A DNA stretch of 18,462 nt from Candidatus Omnitrophota bacterium (GCA_017987425.1 JAGNTT010000016.1:1-18462); one strand, 5' to 3'. Numbered from the stretch's first letter, positions 1 through 7,489 are shown. Notes: generated by a model from the sequence alone, not told the origin. Numbers and translations are program-made.

Positions 1-1086
1 GCCGTATACTTTATAGGCCGCCGCAAGACCCTTGGCGATAGCGTCATAACTGATGTCTTTGAGTCGCACCCATACACCGCGGTCGCTTAAAAGCTGGGCA
101 ATGCCCCCGCCCATAATTCCCGCCCCGATGACACCCCCTTTGCTGATTTTCTGCGGAGTTACCTGCCCGATGCCGGCCGGCGTAAATTTTTTGAACTTTT
201 CCGACAAGAAAAAGACTTTCACCAGATTTTTCGAGATGTCCGTGATCGCGAGTTCGGCGAAGGCCTGGGCTTCCTGATCGAGCGCCTCTGTGCGGTCCAT
301 GAGCAGAGTTACTTTGATCAGATCAACCGCCCTCATCGGCGCCGGATAAAATCCTTTGGTCGCCTCCTCCACGGTTCTTTTCGACTGCATAAATATTAGT
401 GAGTTGCCGATTGCAGTATTTTCGAGAAATGCGTTGATCCCTTTTTGCGGCTTCGGCTTAAATTTATCACGCAATGGCGCATCGATAATCTGCTTTAAAA
501 ACACCGAAACGTCCGCTTCCAGCGTTGACTGCGGATAGAGCGCATCCACCAGTCCTGACTTGAACGCGGCGCTGCTTCCGACGGGCTTTCCGCTTAAGAT
601 CATCTTGAGCGACTGCGACAAACCCAACAATCGCGGCAGGCGATATGTTCCGCCGAATCCGGGAACAAATCCGAGATTGACCTCCGGAAGGCCGATTTTG
701 ACTTTATCGTTAAATGTGGAAATTCGGTACATGCACGCGATGGCGAGCTCGCATCCTCCGCCCAAAGCGACGCCGTCGATGACAGCCACCGTCGGAACAG
801 GAAGATCTTCAATCTTGTTAAAAAGATTCTGCCCGGCCTGCGCCTTCACCTTTGCGTCGGCGGTATCGGTGATCGCCTCAATCTCTTTGATGTCGGCGCC
901 GGCCACAAAGACATCCTTCTTGGCGCTGCGGAAAACAACCGCCTTAACGGAATTCTTTCTCTGGATCTCATCGAGGATCGCATCCAGACGATGAATCGTG
1001 TCGGCGTTAAGGACGTTGACCTTTGCGTCGGGATTGTCGAATGTGATGTACCCGATGCCGGCTTCTTCTTTGTAATGAACGGACAT
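1..1086 (-). CDS. fadJ: FadJ/FadB-type multifunctional enoyl-CoA hydratase / 3-hydroxyacyl-CoA dehydrogenase, N-terminal 362 residues (partial, 3' end beyond window)
   Basis: The frame is open from an ATG at 1086 to the window edge, giving 362 codons of a protein that is normally about 700 residues. Residues 1 to about 190 are a crotonase (enoyl-CoA hydratase/isomerase) domain: the oxyanion-hole segment VAGADIKEI lies near residues 61-69, and the two catalytic glutamates are Glu113 in GGGCELAIAC and Glu135 in GLPEVNLGFVPGFGG. A Rossmann NAD-binding loop, GAGIMGGGIAQ, starts near residue 321 and opens the 3-hydroxyacyl-CoA dehydrogenase domain, which is cut off here. The start is supported by GAGG about 5 nt upstream. 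The protein would hydrate trans-2-enoyl-CoA and oxidise the 3-hydroxyacyl-CoA in the cytoplasm. The FadI-type thiolase lies directly upstream, so the two probably form the beta-oxidation complex. FadJ is preferred over FadB because of that partner; the assignment between the two is tentative. Confidence 0.9.
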   Translation of the reverse strand, partial: MSVHYKEEAGIGYITFDNPDAKVNVLNADTIHRLDAILDEIQRKNSVKAVVFRSAKKDVFVAGADIKEIEAITDTADAKVKAQAGQNLFNKIEDLPVPTVAVIDGVALGGGCELAIACMYRISTFNDKVKIGLPEVNLGFVPGFGGTYRLPRLLGLSQSLKMILSGKPVGSSAAFKSGLVDALYPQSTLEADVSVFLKQIIDAPLRDKFKPKPQKGINAFLENTAIGNSLIFMQSKRTVEEATKGFYPAPMRAVDLIKVTLLMDRTEALDQEAQAFAELAITDISKNLVKVFFLSEKFKKFTPAGIGQVTPQKISKGGVIGAGIMGGGIAQLLSDRGVWVRLKDISYDAIAKGLAAAYKVYG

Positions 1087-1129
1087 GATCGCCTCGTTTC
1101 CGATTGTGGCCTTAGCGGCCCTGATTATC

Positions 1130-1279
1130 TGAACCCTCGGGGAAGTTTTCTGCTTCTTTACCCGAGGGTTCATCCAGAACGAGTGCAACGAGTGAGGGAT
1201 CTCTAGAGTGTCCCTCGTCGCTCTGCTCCTCGGGATGAACCGTCGGGTGAGGTTGTCTAAAAACAACCCCGACGGTTCA
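1130..1279. repeat. Nested palindromic (REP-like) intergenic element
   Basis: The gap between the thiolase stop and the fadJ start holds three interlocking hairpins. The left one has perfect 12-bp arms at 1130-1141 (TGAACCCTCGGG) and 1161-1172. The right one has arms at 1236-1246 (TGAACCGTCGG) and 1269-1279, with a further 6-bp inner stem at 1251-1256/1263-1268. A larger alternative hairpin pairs GGTTCATCC (1167-1175) with GGATGAACC (1233-1241) and contains an inner GAGGGA/TCCCTC stem. No T-run follows the stems on the minus strand, so this does not look like a simple intrinsic terminator. The right hairpin begins immediately after the thiolase stop codon. Confidence 0.7.
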
Positions 1280-1280
1280 A

Positions 1281-2555
1281 TTATCTCTCCAACACCATAG
1301 CGGCCCCTTGCCCTCCGCCGATGCACAGCGATACCAAACCGTACTTGAGATTATTACGTTTCATATGTTTGAGCATAGTCAGAATCAAACGTCCGCCGGT
1401 CGCTCCGACGGGATGCCCCAAAGCGATCGAACCGCCGTTGACGTTGAGAATTTCCGGCTTGATGACTCCGGTGTATCCTTCATAACCGAAATCTTTGGCA
1501 AATTTTTCCGAAGCAAGCGCCTTCACGCAGGCCAATACCTGCGCGGCGAAAGCTTCGTTGATCTCAACGGCCTGGATCTCGCTCAAACGCAGTTCGGCTT
1601 TCTTTAGCGCCAGCGGAATGGCGTGCGCTGGTCCGATACCCATACGGTTGGGATCGACGCCGGCAAAAGCGAATGAACGTACATATCCAAGCGGCTCCCG
1701 GTTCAATTCACGCGCACGGCTTTCGGAAGCGACCAAGAGCGCGGCCGCCCCGTCGGTGATCTGGCTCGAATTTCCGGCGGTCACCGTTCCTGTTCCCCGT
1801 TCAAAATAAGGTTTCAATTTCGCCAGCGCTTCAAATGTCTGATTTTCTCTGGGACCGTTATCATCCTGCACGGTCTCTTTAAATTTGGGCCCCGGCACAA
1901 CAGGAACGATTTCTTCTCTCAGGAACGAACGCGCCTGCAACGCTCGCTGATGGCTGATCAATGCAAATTTGTCCTGATCGTTACGGCTGATGCCGAATTC
2001 CTTTGCCAATATCTCGGCGGTCTGTCCCATGTTGAGCCCGCACACGGGATCGGTCAAGCCCAGCTGCAAACCGATTCTGGGCGTTAGGAATTTCAGACGG
2101 AATTTGGTAAAAAGCATCAGCTTGTCAGGTACGCTTTTGGCGCGCATTAACGCGCCCAAAAATTCCTGGTATTCTTTACTGAAATAAAAAGGGATATTGC
2201 TCATGGACTCCGTGCCGCCGGCGAGAAAACAGCGCCCTTCCCCGGCGCGTATCCGGATGGCGGCGTTTGTGACGGATTCAATACCCGATGCGCAGTTGCG
2301 GTGCACCGTGTAGGCCGGCGTTGTTTTTGGAATTCCGGCCAATAACGCGATCACGCGCGCGATGTTGGCGGCGTCCGCGGGCTGTCCGACGCAGCCGAAA
2401 ATGACTTCGTCTATCGCATTCACATCAAAACCCGTGCGCTCGATCAGCTCGCGCGCGGCGATGCGTCCCAATTCCTGGGCGGATGTAAAATTAAACGCGG
2501 ATCCCATCTTACAGAAAGGGGTGCGGATTCCGTCGAGAATTGCGATACGTTCCAT
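1281..2555 (-). CDS. fadI: Acetyl-CoA C-acyltransferase (3-ketoacyl-CoA thiolase, FadI type)
   Basis: This 424-residue protein is a thiolase that cleaves 3-ketoacyl-CoA with CoA to acetyl-CoA and a shortened acyl-CoA. The acyl-accepting cysteine is Cys88 in HRNCASGIESV. The NEAFAAQ motif lies in the C-terminal half, the catalytic histidine is His381 in GGSIALGHPVGATGG, and the second catalytic cysteine is Cys411 in LCIGGGQGAAM. The insert with KLMLFTKFRLKFLTP and GLNMGQTAEILAK resembles the FadI/trifunctional-beta type more than the shorter FadA/AtoB type, and the length fits (FadI is about 430 residues). The ATG at 2555 is preceded by AGGAAA. It sits between a CoA ligase gene and the FadJ-like gene, all on the same strand, as expected for fatty or aromatic acyl-CoA degradation. 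No acyl-CoA dehydrogenase is visible in the window. Confidence 0.9.
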   Translation of the reverse strand: MERIAILDGIRTPFCKMGSAFNFTSAQELGRIAARELIERTGFDVNAIDEVIFGCVGQPADAANIARVIALLAGIPKTTPAYTVHRNCASGIESVTNAAIRIRAGEGRCFLAGGTESMSNIPFYFSKEYQEFLGALMRAKSVPDKLMLFTKFRLKFLTPRIGLQLGLTDPVCGLNMGQTAEILAKEFGISRNDQDKFALISHQRALQARSFLREEIVPVVPGPKFKETVQDDNGPRENQTFEALAKLKPYFERGTGTVTAGNSSQITDGAAALLVASESRARELNREPLGYVRSFAFAGVDPNRMGIGPAHAIPLALKKAELRLSEIQAVEINEAFAAQVLACVKALASEKFAKDFGYEGYTGVIKPEILNVNGGSIALGHPVGATGGRLILTMLKHMKRNNLKYGLVSLCIGGGQGAAMVLER

Positions 2556-2575
2556 AGATTTCCTTTTGTTTAGTG

Positions 2576-2657
2576 GTAAAGAGGTACAGAGTTACAAGGT
2601 AATAAATGAGTTCTTTCTAATTTTACCTCTCCACCTCTTACCCCTTTATCTCTTTAC
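2576..2657. repeat. Inverted pair of degenerate 8-bp tandem arrays (word GTAAAGAG)
   Basis: The left array reads in 8-bp steps from 2576: GTAAAGAG, GTACAGAG, TTACAAGG. The right array (2623-2657), read on the opposite strand from 2657, gives GTAAAGAG, ATAAAGGG, GTAAGAGG, TGGAGAGG. The outermost units, 2576-2583 and 2650-2657, are perfect inverted copies, so the region could form an imperfect hairpin. The right arm overlaps the TAA stop codon of the CoA ligase gene. It shares its architecture, but not its word, with the elements at 4237-4286 and 16460-16555. Confidence 0.55.
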
Positions 2658-4132
2658 TTCGGCCTGATGTCGATAATTCTTTTTTCTTTATTCGCCGTTT
2701 CCAGTTCAAGGCGCTTGATCATCTCATTCATGGGAAGAAATGTCACCACATTCGGCGATACTTCCGTGACTAAAAGTATTCTCTTCCTGATCTCTTCTTC
2801 CAGCGCGGCCGTATCGGCGCCCGCGCGCGCATATATATAAACACACAGCTCATCCACATCAAAAGGATCATTGTTGTGTTTGCGGAGTTCGATCTGCCAT
2901 TCCTCGACGCCGGTGATTTCACTGAAGATCGATGCAAAATGACTGAAGTTAATGAGCGACCCTTTGACTTTGGAAAGCTGAAGATCTTTCGTATCCGAAA
3001 GACGAACAATGTCGTTTGAAATCCTCGCTGTCCGGCGGCCGCAGTACGGGCAAGGCGAATAAACAATGCCGCCTTTCACAAAATCGCCCGTGCGGTATCT
3101 TAACACCACGCTCGCCCGCGCATCAAGCGACGTATAGACAAGTTCTCCGTCCTCTCCCTCGCCTTTGACTGCGCCGGTCTCTGGATCGATGACCTCAAAA
3201 ATTTCTTTATCGGGATATAGATGATAGCCGCTCGAGACGTTTAACGCCGACGGGCATTCCGCCCATGCCGCGCGTGATTCTGTAAAGCCGTAGGTTCCGA
3301 TCACAGAAACATTTTTGCTTCCCATTTTTTCAAGCAGTCCGGCCAGACGTTCCTTGAACGGGATCGTCACTTTGGCGGCACCCAGAACAACCTGGTTGAT
3401 AAAACTAAAATTCATATTTCGTTCCTGGGCTGTACGGACCAGATGATAAATATAGCTGGGAACTCCAAGCACCAATGAGGGCTGGATTTTAAGCAGGGCC
3501 GCCAGATTGCCTTCCGTTCCCATCACCTTGCCGCCGCCGGTGCCGAGGGCAAACACATTGGACGCGAGTCCGCCGAAAAAAACCTGCCAGAACGCCAAGT
3601 GAGGAGCGAACGGAAAAAGATTCATGATCTTATTTTCCGGATTCATCTTGAACAAAGCCAGCATGCGGGCGCCGGAGACATGAAGATTGTCGATGTCGTA
3701 ATTCGAATATAGAAACGGAACAGGACTGTTGGTGGTTCCCGTCGTGAACGTCATAAAAACAGGGCGGTACTCCCTGTTAAGCCCGTCCATGACGGTTTCT
3801 TTTCCTTTGAATATTTTATTGAGAGCCAGAGGCACCAGCTTTGAGGCGGGCCAGTATTTGCGGATTAATTTCTCATCGGGTTGGAGGACAAACTGTTTAT
3901 AAATACCCGGATCTTCCTTGCTGATGAAATCGGCCTTGGACGTCAACGGCAGATGCTTGAGATCGGCGACGCTTTTGATGGATTTCGGATCTATCTTGTG
4001 CTGGTCGAATACCCGGCGGTAATAGGGGCTAAACGGATAAAGCTGGGTATTGATAAAGGTGCTAAGCTTTTGATTCTGAAGACTGCGGACTTCTTCTGGA
4101 GACAACCCGGATAATGAACGCCAAGGATCCAT
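2654..4132 (-). CDS. PaaK-like acyl-CoA ligase (phenylacetate-CoA ligase family, AMP-forming)
   Basis: This 492-residue protein belongs to the ANL adenylate-forming superfamily and looks closest to PaaK-type ligases. The ATP phosphate-binding loop is TFTTGTTNSPVPF (about residues 128-140), the A5-like motif is GTYGFTES (279-286), and the AMP-ribose-contacting motif is RYRTGD (345-350). A CPYCGRR segment at 361-367 matches the position of the short Cys-rich turn that follows YRTGD in PaaK proteins. The C-terminal lid domain follows. It would activate a carboxylic acid with ATP and CoA; the substrate cannot be read from sequence. The location upstream of thiolase and FadJ genes suggests that its product enters beta-oxidation. 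The ATG at 4132 has GGGAGAG just upstream. A short-word inverted array starts at the stop codon. Confidence 0.82.
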   Translation of the reverse strand: MDPWRSLSGLSPEEVRSLQNQKLSTFINTQLYPFSPYYRRVFDQHKIDPKSIKSVADLKHLPLTSKADFISKEDPGIYKQFVLQPDEKLIRKYWPASKLVPLALNKIFKGKETVMDGLNREYRPVFMTFTTGTTNSPVPFLYSNYDIDNLHVSGARMLALFKMNPENKIMNLFPFAPHLAFWQVFFGGLASNVFALGTGGGKVMGTEGNLAALLKIQPSLVLGVPSYIYHLVRTAQERNMNFSFINQVVLGAAKVTIPFKERLAGLLEKMGSKNVSVIGTYGFTESRAAWAECPSALNVSSGYHLYPDKEIFEVIDPETGAVKGEGEDGELVYTSLDARASVVLRYRTGDFVKGGIVYSPCPYCGRRTARISNDIVRLSDTKDLQLSKVKGSLINFSHFASIFSEITGVEEWQIELRKHNNDPFDVDELCVYIYARAGADTAALEEEIRKRILLVTEVSPNVVTFLPMNEMIKRLELETANKEKRIIDIRPK

Positions 4133-4155
4133 AACTCTCCCAATAGTTTAAGAGA

Positions 4156-4164
4156 AGTATAACA
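4156..4164 (-). promoter_or_regulatory. Extended -10 promoter candidate for the CoA ligase gene
   Basis: On the minus strand this reads TGTTATACT, an extended -10 (TGn) followed by TATACT, one mismatch from TATAAT. No good -35 hexamer lies 16-18 bp upstream, which is tolerated for extended -10 promoters. The predicted start lies about 17 nt before the ligase ATG, leaving room for the GGGAGAG ribosome-binding site. Confidence 0.4.
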
Positions 4165-4236
4165 TCCGTTACCGTCGCCTAACCATCTAATTCTCGGATT
4201 TTTATGACGTACAGTGGACTTGGAAGGGTACTTCAG

Positions 4237-4286
4237 CGTTGCTCGGGAATCGTTGATCGTTGACGAGCAACGATCAACGAACAACG
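4237..4286. repeat. Inverted pair of 7-bp tandem arrays (word CGTTGAT)
   Basis: CGTTG occurs at 4237, 4251 and 4258 with a degenerate unit at 4244, all in one 7-bp register. The inverse CAACG occurs at 4268, 4275 and 4282, again every 7 bp. The core is a perfect 12-bp inverted repeat, CGTTGATCGTTG (4251-4262) against 4268-4279, with a 5-nt loop. It begins 3 nt downstream of the transaldolase stop codon (4290-4292). The exiting strand has no T-run, so classical intrinsic termination is not obvious. Confidence 0.65.
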
Positions 4287-4289
4287 ATA

Positions 4290-5423
4290 TTATCTGACCG
4301 TCAGACGCTTGGCTTTTTCTTCGATGGATTGGGTAAGCTCATCAAACGACTGGTCGAAAGAGACGAGCCCATCTTCCAGAAGTTTCAAACACACGACACC
4401 GACATCGATCCCTTCGGCTCGTAAATCCTGGATCGTTTTCTGGGCGCCGGCAACATCGCCCGGCATGGCAATTTTGTTGACGCCGTGGTCAATGAACGCT
4501 TCAAGCGTTTTATCGGGCACGGTATTGACCGTGGGCTTGGCGATGAGTTCGGTGATATATTTGATATCGCTGTATTTGGGATTTTTCGTCCCCGTCGAGG
4601 CCCAGAGCACGCGCTGGGTTTTGGCGCCGAAAGCTTCAAGCGCTTTGAATTCGGGACCGGCAAATAACTGGCCGTACTTATGAAAAATGATTTCGGAATT
4701 GGCGACCGCGGCACGGCCCTGGAGGCCTTCATACTTTGCCCTGAGCGCGGCATCGGTTGTTGCCGCCGCTTTATCGCTCAGAGTTTTATCGATGGTCGTG
4801 TCGATACGGCTGACGAAAACGCTGGCGACCGAACGAACGCGGCTCAAATCCTTGGTTGTTTCCGAAAGACGCTTCATGCCGTTGAGATATGCCCACGCCA
4901 CATCCTGATACTGCTCCGCCGAGAAAATCAAAGTGACGTTCACGTTGACGCCTTTGGCCAGAAGATCGCTGAAGGCTCGGCATCCGTTCCTGGTTCCGGG
5001 AACCTTGATCATTAAATTCGGACGGTTGACCTTCTGCCACAACCGCAGACCTTCATCGCGCTGTTCTTCGTAGGTGTTGGCCAGATGCGGATTGATCTCA
5101 AGACTTACATATCCGTCGAGGGCGTTCGTCGATTCGTACACACCCTTGAAAAGATCGCAGGCATCGCGGACGTCGCGGATGGTCAGGTCATCGTAAATTT
5201 CAAATGTGCTTTTTCCCGCCCCGGTCATCTCGACGATCTTGGCGTCGTAATCGGTGCTCTGAGAAATGGCCTGCTTGAAGATAGTCGGATTCGACGTCTG
5301 GCCGCGCAGCCCCTGATCGATCAAACCTTTAAGCTTCCCCTGTTCGATCATGGAACGGCTGATGTTATCGAGCCAGAGGCTTTGTCCTAAATCCCCGAGT
5401 TCCTGCATTCTTGTTTTGCTCAT
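4290..5423 (-). CDS. tal: Transaldolase
   Basis: This 377-residue protein matches the long (about 360-380 residue) transaldolase subfamily that includes the mycobacterial-type enzymes. Near the N-terminus it has SLWLDNISR and GQTSNPTIF (41-49), followed by NVNVTLIFS, SVFVSRIDT and the late RVLWASTGTKNP. The Schiff-base lysine is Lys140 in PNLMIKVPGT. The enzyme transfers a dihydroxyacetone unit from sedoheptulose 7-phosphate to glyceraldehyde 3-phosphate in the non-oxidative pentose phosphate pathway. The ATG at 5423 follows GAGGAG. It lies 20 bp downstream of the transketolase C-subunit gene on the same strand and is probably the last gene of that operon. Confidence 0.95.
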   Translation of the reverse strand: MSKTRMQELGDLGQSLWLDNISRSMIEQGKLKGLIDQGLRGQTSNPTIFKQAISQSTDYDAKIVEMTGAGKSTFEIYDDLTIRDVRDACDLFKGVYESTNALDGYVSLEINPHLANTYEEQRDEGLRLWQKVNRPNLMIKVPGTRNGCRAFSDLLAKGVNVNVTLIFSAEQYQDVAWAYLNGMKRLSETTKDLSRVRSVASVFVSRIDTTIDKTLSDKAAATTDAALRAKYEGLQGRAAVANSEIIFHKYGQLFAGPEFKALEAFGAKTQRVLWASTGTKNPKYSDIKYITELIAKPTVNTVPDKTLEAFIDHGVNKIAMPGDVAGAQKTIQDLRAEGIDVGVVCLKLLEDGLVSFDQSFDELTQSIEEKAKRLTVR

Positions 5424-5443
5424 AAAAATACTCCTCTACCGGG

Positions 5444-6388
5444 TTACTTACGCTTGATGACCCGCTTGACGGCTTCGACGATGTTTTTATCTTTTAACCC
5501 GTAGTGTTCCAAAAGCTGTTCCGGCTTGCCGCTCTCGCCGAATGAATCCTTAACGCCGATGATTTCCATCGGGACGCAGGCATTCTGAGTAACGACCTCG
5601 GCAACGGCGCTTCCAAGCCCTCCCGCCATCTGATGTTCCTCGGCGGTAACGATGGCGCCCGTTTCCTTGGCGGCCTTGACGATCGCCTGTACGTCGATCG
5701 GCTTGATCGTGTGCATGTTGATGACCCGCGCCTGGATGTTTTCCTTGGCAAGAATATCCGCGGCGTTGAGGGCTTCGGATACCATGACCCCGCAGGCGAT
5801 GATGGTCACATCTTTGCCGTCGCGCATCACATTGGCCTTGCCGATCTCAAAGGAATCGGATTCTTTGGTGAGAATCGGAAGCGGCGCGCGCGACGTGCGC
5901 ATATACATCGGACCGTTCTCGCGAACAATGGCGCGCGTGGCTTTTTTGCATTCAATATAATCGACCGGACAGATAACTTTTATGTTGGGAAGAACGCGCA
6001 TGATGGCAAAATCTTCCAGACATTGAGCGGAGGCGCCGTCTTCCCCGACAGTCACACCCGCGTGAGAGGCCACCAGCTTCACATTCGTATTGTTATAGCA
6101 GACATCCAGACGGATCATGTCATAGGCGCGGTTGGTGAGAAATACGGCAAACGAGTTGGTGACCGCGGTAAATCCGACGGCGCTTAAGCCCGCCGCCATC
6201 CCCACCATGTCCTGCTCGGCAATACCCACGGAAAAAAACCGTTCCGGAAATTCTTTTTTGAAATACTCGGCGCGGGTCGCATCTTCCAGGTCGGCGGAAA
6301 CAACGACGATATTTTTATCTTCGCGGCCCAAGACCACCATTTCTTCGCCAAAGCCGTCGCGTGTCGGTAGAGGTTTTAAATCTGCCAT
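5444..6388 (-). CDS. Transketolase, C-terminal subunit
   Basis: The 314-residue product carries the pyrimidine-binding and C-terminal domains of transketolase as a separate polypeptide. SVGIAEQDMVGMAAGLS (from about residue 53) contains the catalytic glutamate, Glu58, that activates thiamine diphosphate. THAGV-type, EDGASAQCLEDFAIMR and EEHQMAGGLGSAVAE segments follow the family pattern. It must pair with the N-terminal subunit encoded 9 bp upstream to form the active site. The ATG at 6388 has AAGGAAAG just upstream. Split transketolases are common in many bacteria and archaea, so this is not a broken gene: both halves have their own start, ribosome-binding site and stop. Confidence 0.93.
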   Translation of the reverse strand: MADLKPLPTRDGFGEEMVVLGREDKNIVVVSADLEDATRAEYFKKEFPERFFSVGIAEQDMVGMAAGLSAVGFTAVTNSFAVFLTNRAYDMIRLDVCYNNTNVKLVASHAGVTVGEDGASAQCLEDFAIMRVLPNIKVICPVDYIECKKATRAIVRENGPMYMRTSRAPLPILTKESDSFEIGKANVMRDGKDVTIIACGVMVSEALNAADILAKENIQARVINMHTIKPIDVQAIVKAAKETGAIVTAEEHQMAGGLGSAVAEVVTQNACVPMEIIGVKDSFGESGKPEQLLEHYGLKDKNIVEAVKRVIKRK

Positions 6389-6397
6389 GATCTTTCC

Positions 6398-7219
6398 TTA
6401 TTTCAATTCTTTTAACGCTTCTTGCAACTGTTCCGTACTCGGAGCTTTACCATGCCAGGCGGCTTTGTTTTCCATAAACGAAATGCCCTTGCCTTTGACG
6501 GTGTGGGCGATGATGACGGTCGGTTTGTCCTGGATATTGTCGAACTCATCAAGCGCGGTCACCAGCTGTTTAAGATTGTGCCCGTCGACTTCAAAGACAT
6601 GCCAGCCGAAACTCGCCCATCGTTTGGCCAGCGGTTCCAGGCTTTTGATTTCGTTGGTCGGACCGTTTTCCTGAACTTTATTGTAGTCCACGATCGCGCA
6701 CACATTATTTAACTTGAAATGAGATGCCGTCATGGCCGCTTCCCAGACGGAGCCTTCCTGGATCTCTCCGTCGCCCATGATGCAGAACGCCTTGGTGTCC
6801 TGACCTTTTAATTTGGCGCCGAGCGCGATGCCGTTGGCATAGGAAAGTCCATGTCCGAGCGAGCCTGTATTAAACTCAACACCGGGAACTTTAAAATGGA
6901 CGTGGCCCTGCAGACGGCTTTTAAATTTGCGGAATGTTTTCAGTTCTTCTTTGGGGAAATATCCGGCGTTGGCAAGCGTGACATAGGTAACCGGCGAACA
7001 ATGCCCTTTGGAGACGATCACGCGGTCGCGGCCGTCCCAATGAGGATCACTGGGTTTGTGGCGGAGTTTGTAAAAATAAAGGGAAATAAAAATCTCAACT
7101 GCGGATAAGGAACCGCCGGGATGCCCGGATCCGGCAAGATTGATGGTTTCAAGAATCTCGCGGCGCATCTCAACGGCTTTACTTTGAAGGGCGTTAAAAT
7201 CAATGTCTTTAGCGGGCAT
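6398..7219 (-). CDS. Transketolase, N-terminal subunit
   Basis: This 273-residue protein is the thiamine-diphosphate pyrophosphate-binding half of transketolase. AGSGHPGGSLSAVE (29-42), SKGHCSP (70-76), GSLGHGLSYANG (119-130) and the ThDP/Mg motif from GDGEIQEG (149-156) to Asn180 are all present. Together with the downstream subunit it interconverts pentose and hexose/triose phosphates. The ATG at 7219 follows AGAGG. Only 9 bp separate its stop from the C-subunit start, so the two are surely cotranscribed, with transaldolase next. A strong terminator and a tRNA gene lie upstream, so the operon must have its own promoter in 7220-7317; I could not identify a convincing one. Confidence 0.93.
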   Translation of the reverse strand: MPAKDIDFNALQSKAVEMRREILETINLAGSGHPGGSLSAVEIFISLYFYKLRHKPSDPHWDGRDRVIVSKGHCSPVTYVTLANAGYFPKEELKTFRKFKSRLQGHVHFKVPGVEFNTGSLGHGLSYANGIALGAKLKGQDTKAFCIMGDGEIQEGSVWEAAMTASHFKLNNVCAIVDYNKVQENGPTNEIKSLEPLAKRWASFGWHVFEVDGHNLKQLVTALDEFDNIQDKPTVIIAHTVKGKGISFMENKAAWHGKAPSTEQLQEALKELK

Positions 7220-7268
7220 GTCTACCTCTAATAAACTGTATCGCTTGAAATCTATTGCGAACTTTAAA

Positions 7269-7298
7269 GGTCTGATTCGGACGGCGCCTCATCAGACC
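7269..7298. other. Stem-loop upstream of the transketolase operon
   Basis: Perfect 8-bp arms, GGTCTGAT (7269-7276) and ATCAGACC (7291-7298), enclose a GC-rich 14-nt loop. On the minus strand the stem is followed by TTTAAAG, and it lies about 50 nt before the transketolase ATG. It could be a leader hairpin or a second-line terminator for read-through from the tRNA gene; nothing in the sequence decides between these. Confidence 0.35.
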
Positions 7299-7317
7299 CC
7301 ACCATTTCTTTCTACTG

Positions 7318-7357
7318 TTGAAAAACCTTTCGCCTTTCGGTTAGAAAGGTTTTTCAA
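7318..7357 (-). terminator. Intrinsic terminator downstream of tRNA-Lys
   Basis: Perfect 14-bp arms (7318-7331 and 7344-7357) enclose a 12-nt loop. The stem has the A5-CCTTTC / GAAAGG-T5 layout typical of terminators, with the T-tract following the GC part on either strand, so it could act bidirectionally. It begins 13 nt past the tRNA 3' end and separates that unit from the transketolase operon. Confidence 0.8.
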
Positions 7358-7369
7358 TCTAGGGAAAAA

Positions 7370-7445
7370 TGGTGGGCCATGCAGGACTCGAACCTGCCAC
7401 CCTCTGATTAAGAGTCAGATGCTCTACCGGATGAGCTAATGGCCC
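7370..7445 (-). tRNA. tRNA-Lys (anticodon CTT), CCA encoded
   Basis: Read on the minus strand this folds as a complete 76-nt tRNA. The acceptor arms are GGGCCAT and ATGGCCC (7 bp), the D-arm contains AGCTC...GAGC, the anticodon stem is TCTGA/TCAGA with loop CTCTTAA (anticodon CTT, lysine), and the T-arm is GCAGG-TTCGAGT-CCTGC. The discriminator base is A and the CCA tail is encoded (7370-7372). A promoter lies about 45 nt upstream and a stem-loop terminator just downstream, so it appears to be a monocistronic tRNA unit. Confidence 0.97.
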
Positions 7446-7489
7446 AGAATTACAACTTAAACAAAATTTATCTCAAAATCGAAAAAGCA

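Noticed and set aside
560..994. 144-residue plus-strand frame
   Set aside because: It lies antisense to the FadJ-like crotonase domain, whose catalytic motifs are unmistakable on the minus strand.
5633..6187. 184-residue plus-strand frame opposite transketolase
   Set aside because: It is a shadow of the transketolase C-subunit gene on the minus strand.
5444..7219. Transketolase broken by a frameshift or stop
   Set aside because: Both halves have their own ribosome-binding site, start and stop, and split transketolase is a well-known arrangement.
7203..7439. 78-residue plus-strand frame
   Set aside because: It runs through the terminator and the tRNA-Lys gene and shows no coding features.
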